From NCBI GenBank assembly GCA_030280995.1, contig JASXTE010000009.1, positions 2,450,501-2,514,500 of the forward strand: 64,000 bases of DNA. The letters are read 5' to 3'. The notes under the pieces were generated by a model, which was given only the letters and a program-made list of their open reading frames with translations, did no database searches and had not been told where the DNA came from. Source of the stretch: Hemileia vastatrix. Taxonomy: Eukaryota > Basidiomycota > Pucciniomycetes > Pucciniales > Zaghouaniaceae. Numbering within the stretch: position 1 is the stretch's first letter; the number at the start of each line of letters is the position of its first letter. This document shows, piece after piece, positions 55,318 through 64,000 of this stretch. The translations under genes were made by a program, and so were the position numbers.

Positions 55318-56595
55318 TCATAACTCAAACTCCATATTTGGGTCCATTTCCCTTAAGATTTTTACAAGTTTCATTAAGAACTCAATAGGTTTATCAGTAG
55401 AAGAGCTATATCTAGTTTCCTCATACTGCCTTTTTTGAGCCATTCTGAACTTGGAGCCACCAAATTGTGCTTTAATCAATTTCTTCCAATCCTCCCATGA
55501 GTAGTCATTCCCATCCAGGAGAACATATTCATAACACATTAGGGCAACATTGGTAAACAAATAAATTAACTTGGACACAATTTCCTCATCTGGGAGTTTG
55601 TAAGAATTTTTTAAGTTATCAATTCTGCAAATAAATTTTTGCCAATCAGAGGAAGAATCACCATCAAATGTTGGGTACTGGTCAAGTTTTGGCCAATTCT
55701 TTTGATTTGAAGCAGTCTCCTTAGTACAAGCTTGTTTCTGAGTAAGGAGAAGCTGTAACTTCTCTAGTTGTGCAGTAATCTCATTGTTTAATCCCTCTGT
55801 TAAAGGTCCTGGTGCATCATTAATTTTTAATGGAAACTCAGGGGTATCAACATGTATTTCTGGAACTAATTTACTTTTAGATGAACTAGCCACAGATAAC
55901 TCTGGAGAATCCTGTACTATTTGTTCCTTCAAAGAAATCTCAGAATACTTTTGATGAATAAACAATGAGTTCAATTTCTCCTCAATGGTTGTTAGTCTAG
56001 TTTTCAATCTTGGAAGACTAGATAAACTCTCATTGATTGTTGCAAAATATAACTGATTCTTATTTTGAAAAGATGAAAAATGGTCATTCAATCTTTTCAG
56101 ATTCATCTTATCTATCTCCACCTCCTGGCAACAGGCAGATACAGTATCTTTCAGTTTAGACAAATCATTTTTGATATTTTTCCATAAAGCAACTTTCTTT
56201 TCATGGGTTGCTTTGTAATGAGACAATTCATCAGAGACTCTCTGTGATTCACTTCTTAATGCTTGGTAACCCTGATCAGTTAACAAACTATTATATTTCT
56301 GAGTCAATTGCATGTTGTTCATTATATGGTTTTTTTTGGCAATAATATTTCTCAAATATTCATCATTGATGTTAGCTACATCTGGAGTTTTTCTCAGTAA
56401 GTAAACAGAGTAACTTTCCAGCATCTCATAAAACTCAGGTTCAAGTGTCTCATCAATAAAAGCCATATCAGTATTTATCATTGAAGTAGCAATAAGAACT
56501 AAAGGATTAGATACATTTGAAATTTGAGTAATTTTTCTACTGTTTTCTAGATGTCTCACAGTCTCATCTCCTCTTCCATAATTACCTGAGGGAAC
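55318..56595 (-). CDS. Element E Gag core
   Basis: In frame with the 216-codon N-terminal frame upstream and the protease frame downstream. The first about 270 residues are predicted helical with coiled coils; the last 130 hold the conserved Gag block (NWPKLDQYPTFDGDSSSDWQ to FGGSKFRMAQKRQYEETRY). It stops at TGA 55318. Gag assembles the particle. Confidence 0.85.
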   Translation of the reverse strand, partial: VPSGNYGRGDETVRHLENSRKITQISNVSNPLVLIATSMINTDMAFIDETLEPEFYEMLESYSVYLLRKTPDVANINDEYLRNIIAKKNHIMNNMQLTQKYNSLLTDQGYQALRSESQRVSDELSHYKATHEKKVALWKNIKNDLSKLKDTVSACCQEVEIDKMNLKRLNDHFSSFQNKNQLYFATINESLSSLPRLKTRLTTIEEKLNSLFIHQKYSEISLKEQIVQDSPELSVASSSKSKLVPEIHVDTPEFPLKINDAPGPLTEGLNNEITAQLEKLQLLLTQKQACTKETASNQKNWPKLDQYPTFDGDSSSDWQKFICRIDNLKNSYKLPDEEIVSKLIYLFTNVALMCYEYVLLDGNDYSWEDWKKLIKAQFGGSKFRMAQKRQYEETRYSSSTDKPIEFLMKLVKILREMDPNMEFEL

Positions 56596-57246
56596 TTAAT
56601 TAGTTACAAGAAATGGTACTTGAGAATCAATAGAGGGGCTTACCAAGGTTTGCTGGGCAAGATCATATTGTTTTTTCTTCTTCTTCCTCCTTGATAGGGA
56701 TAAGGAGGTGTTGGGCTGACTTGGTTGTGTCTGGATGGACCTGCTTGGGGTGTCTGTTGGTTTTAAGCCAGGTAATCCCACTGAGTGTTCAGCCAATCCC
56801 ACTGCCACTTGGATACTTCCACCTTCTCTGGCTGCTGGGGTGCCAATTGCTGAAGATCCCTGTGGGGAGCAGGTTTCCTCTTCTCTTGAAGAAATGCATC
56901 TATTTTTCTTACCTTTTCTTCTAGAGCATCTACCTTTGACCTCAATTTCAAGTTTTCTGTCCTTAGTTCCTTTATATGTGTTGACAGGTTCTTTACTTGT
57001 TGAGGCAATGGCATCTTTTTTATCTTGAAGCCTTTTGGAAGTCCTTCTGGGGGGTTTATAATAGGTTTCTGTTCCTGAGTTTCCACCAGAACTTCCACTT
57101 CCTCCATTTCTACATCCTGATTGGGGCAATGATTGATTAATTTGAGCTAATTTTCTAGTTAAATGGGAACTTACAGAAGTAGCCTCATCATAATCAATCA
57201 AATCCAATTCTTCTTCACGTGCAGCAGAGATACCTTGATCAGTCAT
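56596..57246 (-). CDS. Element E Gag N-terminal region
   Basis: ATG at 57246 (MTDQGISAAREEE), 216 codons, rich in Ser, Gly, Lys and Arg (RRKGKKNR, LSRRKKKKKQ), likely disordered, ending at TAA 56596. Comparable to the first frame of family-1 gag in position and composition but with little residue similarity. Overlapped in the +1 frame by ORF X. Confidence 0.7.
   Translation of the reverse strand: MTDQGISAAREEELDLIDYDEATSVSSHLTRKLAQINQSLPQSGCRNGGSGSSGGNSGTETYYKPPRRTSKRLQDKKDAIASTSKEPVNTYKGTKDRKLEIEVKGRCSRRKGKKNRCISSREEETCSPQGSSAIGTPAAREGGSIQVAVGLAEHSVGLPGLKPTDTPSRSIQTQPSQPNTSLSLSRRKKKKKQYDLAQQTLVSPSIDSQVPFLVTN
56763..57107 (-). CDS. Out-of-frame coiled-coil ORF inside gag (X), element E
   Basis: 114 codons from an ATG in GAAATGG context, +1 relative to gag. 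Order: acidic start (MEEVEVLVETQEQK), LPKGFKIKKMPLPQQVKNL, a strong coiled coil (HIKELRTENLKLRSKVDALEE), a basic linker, and KWQWDWLNTQWDY just before the stop. The family-1 X proteins have the same order: IKKTSPPLQDQL, coiled coil, Gln/Pro linker, KWKWDWFHQQW. The overlapping gag frames of the two families do not align as well. This is the best case in the window for a second protein encoded in the same DNA. Confidence 0.55.
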   Translation of the reverse strand: MEEVEVLVETQEQKPIINPPEGLPKGFKIKKMPLPQQVKNLSTHIKELRTENLKLRSKVDALEEKVRKIDAFLQEKRKPAPHRDLQQLAPQQPEKVEVSKWQWDWLNTQWDYLA

Positions 57247-58077
57247 TTCTAGTTTTTACTGCAATGAGAGAGGGAGAAAATAAGATGAATTAATTTATAT
57301 TTTTACTTTATATTTAAAAGAAAAATAATAAAATAAAATTTTCAGGATAAAATCAACTAAAATAATAATCAATTTATTAATTCAAAACAATTTAAAACCA
57401 GGATTATAATATAATCAACTGAAGAAATAAATTTAAAAAAAAATTTTATTAACAATTTTATGAGAACTATTATCAAGATTTTTAAATCAACTGAATACTT
57501 AACTACCAGGACTTAATGTCAACTGAAATAATTAAATATGAATTTTTATAAAATTTTATTGTCAGGACGATTTGTCAACTGAAACAAATAAAATTAAATT
57601 TATTAGGACAAAAGTCAACTGAATATTATAATAATTAATTTTTAAAAGTTAATTTTTATTACTTCTAGGACTAAGAACACAATTGCTCTATTATTGTCAA
57701 CTAGGAAAAATTAAAAAAAATAATAATAAAAATAATTCCAATTTCCTTGACACCTCCCCCTGTAAAATGAGCAAATTAATTCCACTTACACAGTGCTGAG
57801 TAAAAGGAAATACGTAGAGAATGAAGAGTGCAAAATGACCCACTTATATTAATTTCAATAATTACCACAAAATATACAACGTTAAGTCAATATATGAACC
57901 TAAATTTTTGGGCGCGGTTTGATTCCCGTTTGCAGAATAAGATTTTTGTCACGTGATTTATGAAGTTCGTCATTTCATCTTTAACTCGTCCTTACAGGTA
58001 CCTTGATGGCGATGGTCCCACGGCCTCTGGTCCTCAAGATATCGATGCACCGTCAACAATTTGGAAAGGATCCTAAT
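57247..58077 (-). other. Element E 5' leader
   Basis: About 830 bp between the 5' LTR and the gag ATG. AT-rich with a less AT-rich 150 bp next to the LTR. No TGG-type primer site is obvious: after the LTR the minus strand reads ATTAGGATCCTTTCC. Confidence 0.6.
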
Positions 58078-58884
58078 TGTCAAGGGGTCCTTTTGCTCTA
58101 GAAGATTTATTCGAGGTTATACGAGGATATTTTGGGTTTTAATGGACTCTCAAAAAGTAAAGTACATATTTTCAATCAAACTGATTGTATTACTCAAGTA
58201 ATAAGAGGTATTGTTAAATATTAATATATTTTATAGATTAGATATACGTTTGATGTAAGTACTAATGTTATAAAATTATAGAAATAGTAATTGTGTTGTG
58301 TAAATGTAATAAGTAAGTAAGTAAGGAATGAATTCAAAAGGTCAAAAAGGAAGAGCCTTTTATAGGCAATATGTGAGAGAAAAGAACACGGAATTTACAT
58401 CTCCTAATACAAGAGTGTGAGAGAGAAAAACCTTAATTAAAGAGAGTATGTGAAATAATAAGAGTAAGACTAAATAGTGTGAAAATAAAAGTATTTATTT
58501 TTATTTGAAATAAAACTCTGGACCCTTTAATCTGTCACATTTTAGTGTAAGAAAATTTGATTTGAAATATAGAATCAATAAAATCTAATTAAAGGAATTT
58601 GAAAAAAGTATTTTTTTCTTTTTATAATTTTATATATTTTTTAATACTAATTTTTATTCCCATCTCATTTGTATTATTGAGCACGGTGTTTGGGAGTAAA
58701 AATATATGTGGGACAATTACTTATTTTTATTAATTAATTACTTAGTGTACTTAATTAGTTCATTGTAATTAATACATAAGTATTTAATAAATAATTAATT
58801 ATTAATAAGGATCTAAAAGGCATGGCTTCACCTCAGTAAGATAACTAATTATTTTACTGGGTAAGTCTAGTAGCCTGGCTGACA
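58078..58884 (-). repeat. Element E 5' LTR
   Basis: 807 bp, TGTCAAGGGG to GGCTGACA, followed by the target copy CTCTC. Confidence 0.95.
58356..58365 (-). promoter_or_regulatory. TATA box of element E
   Basis: CTATAAAAGG on the minus strand, in the middle of the 5' LTR and conserved in both LTRs, with related versions in the solo LTR (60590) and the fragment at 30836. Probably sets the start of the genomic RNA. Confidence 0.55.
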
Positions 58885-60309
58885 CTCTCCACTTTAGTAT
58901 TACAGGGTGAGGAGCTTAAGACCATAGCTCAGTATTCATATGATTGAAATAAAGCTGCTTCTGTAGTAAAAAAATATAATATTAAGGTTAATTCTTATGT
59001 TTGGTAATACAATATCATCAACACTTTTATTTTTAAAAACTCTTATTTAAATTTTTCTCAACCACTTTTTCTAATTTTCTCACTCTTACTAGCATCTTTA
59101 TATGTGATCATATTTTCTCAACAAATTTTTTCTTCCTTCCTTTCACCTTTCACTTTTCTCTCCTCTTTTTTCTTTCACTCCCTATCCAGAAAATAATAAC
59201 CTGTTTCTTGTCCCAAAAAATAGCTCCCCACTCCTTCCAATACCCTCCAATCAGAAATTAAACCCTTTTTGATCCATTTTTCTATCCCCAATTATATTTA
59301 TGGCCTCTTTAAACCCATTTTACTTCCTTCTCTACCCCTTTTTTTCAACCTATATCCCCAATTTTTATCTTCAACCTTTTCCGTTTGCTACACTTAACCT
59401 CTCATCAATCCCTTTTCATTTTCTTCTCAAAAAAATCTCTTGGTTTCTATTAGCTATAACAGGCATAAAGATCTGGGAAGTGATAAATAGGGATGGGAAG
59501 ATATGGAATGGGGTAGGGACACTTTACAAGGGTTAAAGAGCATTTGATAGCATAACAAAGGTTTTAAAATCATAGAAATAATTGTGTTGAGAGAAAAGAA
59601 AAGAAATTTTTAAAAGAGCAATAATATTGAAGATAATTTTTTATGTAAGACAGAAGGTAGGAATGGAGAGTTAAGTAGTAGTGTTCTACAAGATAAAATA
59701 ATAATAAAAAATGAGAAATATGTTATATATCATGGAAACAAGAATAGAATCAACTCAAAAAGACAAATAGAAATCAAACCAACCATTTTTACTATTCATT
59801 TTAATAAATTTTCATTTTCTGTCTTTCTTTTTTCATTTTTTGAAGATTAAGGGTTAATATATTGTAAAAAATACTATTACATGCATATCTTTTTTATTGA
59901 ATAGAAAGCAGAATAGATATTTATATTAGAGCTTAACCTTATCACCAAAATATTATTCCATTCATTTTTATTAGTGTTTTACATTTTTCAGATATTTTAA
60001 ATATTAATAATGGTTAATGAAATCTTTTTGAATAATTAGAATTAAATTTTTGTTCCAAATTCTAACTTCAGAGATTTAATTAAAGATATTAATTCTTAGA
60101 ATATTTTTCTTGAATGATTTACTATAGTTCCTTATAATTTCACAATATATTAAAAATTAAGTAAAATTATTTGAAGATATAAGATCACTTTTCTTTCAAT
60201 TTAAATTGGAGTGTGTCTAGTTTTACATCCAATAAAGTATAAAATTATTTTAAACATTTTGTAGCTTTCCAGACTGGCTTAGCTGTGGGAAGGGCTGATT
60301 TAAACATAC
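58885..60309. other. Unassigned AT- and pyrimidine-rich spacer
   Basis: Contains a T/C-rich stretch at about 59040-59200 and scattered short frames, none with recognisable content. Confidence 0.5.
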
Positions 60310-61113
60310 TGTCAAGGTACGCTTTTGGTCTAGAAGATTTGGTATGAAGTTTTACGAGGATTTTAAGGGTTAAAATGGATTCTCAACAATTTGGTACGTA
60401 TTTCCCAATCAAAGATGATTTTACTCAATGATAAGAGGTAAATTTAAAATATCAATATAAGCTATAGATTAGAATTACGTCCTTGTAAATACTAAAGATA
60501 TAAAATATAAGAGATAAGTGTTATATTGTAGTAGTGATAATGAGGTAAAGTAATAATGGAATGATTAAAAAACAACAAAAAGAGAGGCCTTATATAGGCA
60601 AAGGAGGGACAAGGCACGGAAATCAAATTATGAAAATAGTAGTATGAGAGAGAGAAAAAGAATATTCCAGAAGGAGTATTTTTAAATAATAAAGTTGTTC
60701 TAAAAAGAAGGCGTCAAAAAGATGTATTTACAGAGTATGTCAGAAATACATCAATTTATTTAATATTTACTGTAGAAGTCAATTCTAAATAAGAAATTTG
60801 AATTTTTTGTATATATTTAATATTATTTGAATATTAAAGTCTTATTTTAATTTAAAATCTATTTTTTAATATAAATCTTTATTTCTTCCAACCTGTCAAA
60901 TGAGCACGGTGTTAGAGAAAAAATATAAGGGACAATTTTATATTTTAATTTTAATTATTCATGTAATTTTATCATTCTGTAATTAGTTAATTTATTATAA
61001 GTAATTTTAATGTAACTAATTTATAACTAAATAATAATTAAAATGATAAGGTGTGACTTCATCCAGTAAATAATTAATTATTTCACTGGGTAAGTCTAGT
61101 AGCCTGGCTGACA
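60310..61113 (-). repeat. Solo LTR related to family 2
   Basis: 804 bp, TGTCAAGGTACG to GGCTGACA, flanked by the perfect 5-bp duplication CATAC (60305-60309, 61114-61118). Diverged from the E LTR but shares its order of blocks, including GAGCACGGTGTT and GTCTAGTAGCCTGG. Formed by LTR-LTR recombination. Confidence 0.9.
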
Positions 61114-61251
61114 CATACCATTACAAAATAAAGTTTTTAATCCTTAAACATTTTTTCAAAAAAATTTCACATGTACTTTATAAATAATCAAGCTATCTTA
61201 ATCAGATGTTCAATGTATTTTCACACTTTATTCCTTATTTTTTCATTGCTA

Positions 61252-61334
61252 CCTCAATGTGTGCTCAATTAGATATGTATATAGGTTCAAGGTTGCATTC
61301 TTCCTAGCAGTTAAACCCCCCATATTTTTTGGTG
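61252..61334. mobile_element. CACTA-type MITE, diverged right end
   Basis: Aligns with about the last 80 bases of copy 1: CTCAATGTGTGCTCAATT, GGTTCAAGGTTGC, and CCCCCCATATT...GGTG at the end. The palindrome has decayed and the left part is missing. Confidence 0.6.
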
Positions 61335-61439
61335 TAAACTACTAAAATAATAAAAACATTGAAATAAAATAAAATTATAATTCCCCAATTTTTTAAGAAA
61401 GTGAGAACATAAAAAAAACACAATAAAAATTTGAAATTA

Positions 61440-61540
61440 AATAAAATAAAAACAAATGGTATCCCCCAGGCAATTGATGAGCTGATTCCCTGATACCTTA
61501 CCAACATCAAAGTACAGCTTTATGTGGATACCTTTTTAAA
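61440..61540 (-). repeat. Relic of the F 3' region with a conserved hairpin
   Basis: Matches 15625-15722 of F. Hairpin arms GGTATC (61458-61463) and GATACC (61492-61497) around CCCCAGGCAATTGATGAG. A weaker third version of the loop is at about 61617-61650 (CCAGCCAATTTATGAG). Confidence 0.6.
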
Positions 61541-61939
61541 TAATTTTTTAATAATTTGAGATAAAATAAAGTAGAGTAAAATAAACAAATAAAATAAAAA
61601 ATTTAATTTACTTTTTCCAGCCAATTTATGAGGCATTCCCTGTCAGCTTTTAAGCTTCTTTCTCAGTTGTCTCCTCTGGAAAACTTGTCTAATATATTAT
61701 TATTATTATTATTTTGTTAAAACAAAATCTAAAAATTTCATTATTTTTCACTCACTAAGCTATATTAATACATTTAGCTACATACAAATTTATATTTTGG
61801 TGGACATAATTACATTACATTTATTGAAACCTACATTAATGATTAAACCTATACTTATGATAGTTGAGAGTATACATAGATTGTGACACTAAATATTTTT
61901 GCTATCTTTGATTGCTCCTAACTATTATCAGATATTGTG

Positions 61940-62048
61940 ACAGGGGAAAAAAATTGGCAACCAGACACTGAGTTCAGTTCACATACTGAATTGATTCAAT
62001 TTAGTATGTGAACTGAACCTAACGTCTGGTTGCCATTTTTTCTCCTGT
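61940..62048. mobile_element. Foldback / very short MITE (about 109 bp)
   Basis: Nearly perfect palindrome: ACAGGGGAAAAAAATTGGCA to its complement at TGCCATTTTTTCTCCTGT, with CAGTTCACATACTGAATTGA at the centre. Arms of about 50 bases with few mismatches. GTG lies on both sides and may be a target duplication. Confidence 0.6.
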
Positions 62049-62139
62049 GTGTTATACTCTGATTCTTACTATTATTTCATGTTACACTCTTTATTATTTA
62101 CTAACATGAAATATATTTATCTTTTTTTGCTCCCCAATC

Positions 62140-62530
62140 ATCATCAGCACTGTGATCTGTTGCACCTTTTCTCGCTTTTATAAACCATTCAAATCTTGCC
62201 GTTTTCTTTAAACCATCATTTTAAGCCATGCCATTGTTCCCCACATCACCATTGTTTAGACCAGCTTTTTCCCCATAGTCACCATAAATATGGGCTTTAT
62301 TTTTCCCACATCATCATTCAAGAATAACCATTGTCTTGGCACCATCATTAACATGGGCTATTTTTTCCTGCACAATCTCCACTAAGTTGGACTTAATTTT
62401 TTCCATCATCATCAAGACCAGAAGTTGTCCCAGAACCACATTTAGACCAGCCATTGACCTGGAATCACCATCAACTCTGGCTGTCATCACCATATCATCA
62501 TCAAGTGAGGTTTTATCCCCTGCATCACCA
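62140..62530. repeat. Degenerate CATCATCA / TTTTTCCC repeat
   Basis: Irregular repetition of ACCATCATCA-like and GGCTTTTTTTCC-like blocks with a spacing near 60 bases. Too decayed for a firm unit. No coding support. Confidence 0.4.
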
Positions 62531-62534
62531 ATTC

Positions 62535-63167
62535 TGTCAGGATGAGTTCAAGTATAAAGACGTGAACTAGCTTGAATGGTCAGTAGTCTAGAAGATTTTA
62601 ATGGTCCTATATGAATACTGTAATATAAATCCAATAAGTAGTAAAATATAATCAAAATTAAAGGTCTCAGTAATATAATTCTCACTATTTTTATATATGG
62701 CTTACAATCTTTGTAGTTGGTAGAAAAATAGATTTTATAATTTAAATACAATTCAAAAGTCTTTTAAAGTACTAATTGATATGTATTGTAATTTATTTGG
62801 TTATATTGGTAAATTGTAAATGATAAAGAATGAAGAAATACAACCAAAAAACCTCCTCCTTTTATACTCAATGAGTTCACTAATGATTCCCTTGATATAA
62901 CACCCAATACACAGTTAATGACGCTTCCAAACAGCTAATAGACCTGCCCATCAATATTCCCAGTATCCTATGACATAATTAGAAGAGTAGCAGCCGCCAA
63001 AATCCTGTATTAATAAGGAAAATTTATAAAAATTAAAGAATAAGATAAAAAGAGAGTATATGTGTATTAAACAATGATATAAAAGACTAAAGAGAAAATT
63101 TTTAAGGTTAATAATAGCTTAATAATAAGGGAGATTCACTGTAGAAATAATGGGGCTAATCCTGACA
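62535..63167 (-). repeat. Solo LTR of a further family (candidate)
   Basis: 633 bp with 9-bp inverted ends TGTCAGGAT/ATCCTGACA and TATAAAAGG on the minus strand near the middle (62858-62866). The flanks AATTC and TTATA do not match, so the boundaries or history are uncertain. Confidence 0.55.
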
Positions 63168-64000
63168 TTATACTATGTGAAATTCTCATTCAAAAAATAC
63201 CCAATATTGACTGAGAAACCACCCAAAAACCCAAAAAAGGAGCATGAGATGTGGGGTAACTTTATGCAGTCCTTGGAAGGCACTTGCACGGGTAAATCCT
63301 TGACTAAATTTAGGCAAATTTAAGCGTGTTAGTGAAATAAGGAGCCAAGAGTGAGGTTATCAATGAAATTAGTGCATATAAAGAGGGTCAATGCATTATT
63401 AATTAAGCTAGGACACTAAATAAGCACCTGTCACTTATTTTAGTGTCTTTCCTAACAGTGGGCATTGAATGTGGGGTAATTATAGTGTGAAAAGGCTAAC
63501 TTTGCTAAAAATGAAGCTATTCACATGGGAAAAAAGCAGGCAGTATGTGGCCAGTACACAGAAGCCATTTCTAGCATAAAAAACACCAAATTTGAGAAGT
63601 GTTATTTTTATACATTTAAATAGCCAAATCAATAGTCCTAAATGAGACAAATTGATCTGTCAAAGCGCATTTTTGATATTCTCAAATTTATAGCGCATAT
63701 AGTCAACTTTTAAGTAAAATAAAATGCATTTCTTGTTTTTTGCATAAAACAGTGAAAATAACAGCTTTTATTGTACTTAAAAACTATGTAGCCTTATACT
63801 TAAGGCTCTTAAGATTATCCTAACATTTTTCAACTTAATATTAAGTACATAAGACTTATAAAAGGTGGATATATGCGTGTATATAAGGTGTTATAATGGC
63901 ATATTTTTTATATTATCATAATTTTACTTACGTATACTGTTTGTGTACACTTAATTATTATTCCCATGTATAGTTCATGTGTTTAATATAACTTATAAGT
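63168..64000. other. Unassigned AT-rich end of the window
   Basis: No gene or clear repeat. GGGGTAA motifs at about 63254 and 63475 recall the F 3' region but are too short to call. Confidence 0.5.

Larger units (their letters stand above)
50387..58884 (-). mobile_element. Family-2 Ty3/gypsy chromovirus E
   Basis: 8,498 bp, perfect target duplication CTCTC (50382-50386, 58885-58889). LTRs of 809 and 807 bp differ at roughly 30 positions by eye. Minus strand: gag, protease, pol and chromodomain in the order of family 1, clearly related but much diverged. Defects: TAA at 56596, TGA at 55318, a frame change near 54570, and TAG at 51536. A polypurine tract (GAGTGAGGGAG) precedes the 3' LTR. Confidence 0.95.

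Noticed and set aside
57910..57945. tRNA-like B box (GGTTTGATTCC) in the leader of E
   Set aside because: No matching A box or cloverleaf can be drawn around it.
59300..59536. 78-codon frame with a signal-peptide-like start
   Set aside because: Lies in pyrimidine-rich low-complexity DNA that gives hydrophobic translations by composition alone.
62336..62545. Short Ser/Thr-rich frame near the right end
   Set aside because: Coincides with a degenerate CATCA-type repeat and runs into the solo LTR.

Overview
The window is AT-rich eukaryotic DNA made almost entirely of transposable elements. I find no rRNA, tRNA or CRISPR array, and no convincing host housekeeping gene. The Ty3/gypsy proteins (chromodomain chromoviruses, plus a second family with an FIDDGGIKGP-type RT box) and the Myb/SANT-like transposon protein fit a basidiomycete fungus. 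The AT bias and repeat load fit the large genomes of rust fungi (Pucciniales). The host assignment is an inference, not a demonstration.

Layout. 1-2028: two head-to-head copies of a DNA transposon with GGGGGTATCA ends and a Myb/SANT-like gene. 2029-29897: a tandem array of family-1 chromoviruses on the minus strand, LTR - copy A - LTR - copy B - LTR. Copy B is split by an 11.7-kb gypsy element of another family (F, 12920-24647, target duplication ACATT). 29898-34748: a fragment of a family-2 LTR joined to a 5'-truncated plus-strand family-1 copy (C). 34749-36262: mostly unassigned, with a relic of the F 3' region. 36263-45337: a decayed full-length plus-strand family-1 copy (D) with a CACTA-type MITE in its 3' LTR. 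45338-47666: MITE pieces and a non-coding 1.8-kb terminal-inverted-repeat element whose CAC-rich core holds a second complete MITE. 47667-50386: AT-rich DNA with a tandem array of hairpins. 50387-58884: family-2 chromovirus E (minus strand, target duplication CTCTC), with large open gag and pol frames but three stop codons and one frameshift. 58885-64000: unassigned AT-rich DNA, a solo family-2 LTR with perfect target duplication, a MITE end, an F relic, a near-perfect foldback and another solo LTR.

How the parts work. Families 1 and 2 encode Gag with a C-x2-C-x7-H-x-C zinc knuckle, a D(T/S)G protease, RT, RNase H, an HHCC/DDE integrase and a C-terminal chromodomain, so they are typical targeting chromoviruses. 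F encodes Gag with a canonical CCHC knuckle, a DSG protease, RT/RNase H and a GPY-type integrase without a chromodomain.

Two unexpected features stand out. First, an out-of-frame ORF overlaps the start of gag at the same +1 offset in copies A, B, D and E. It keeps a coiled coil and a KWxWDWxxxQW motif between two divergent families. Second, element F carries more than 20 copies of a short hairpin motif in its 3' non-coding region and inside its coding region, with compensatory stem changes between copies; longer hairpins in the same region covary with a diverged relic elsewhere in the window.
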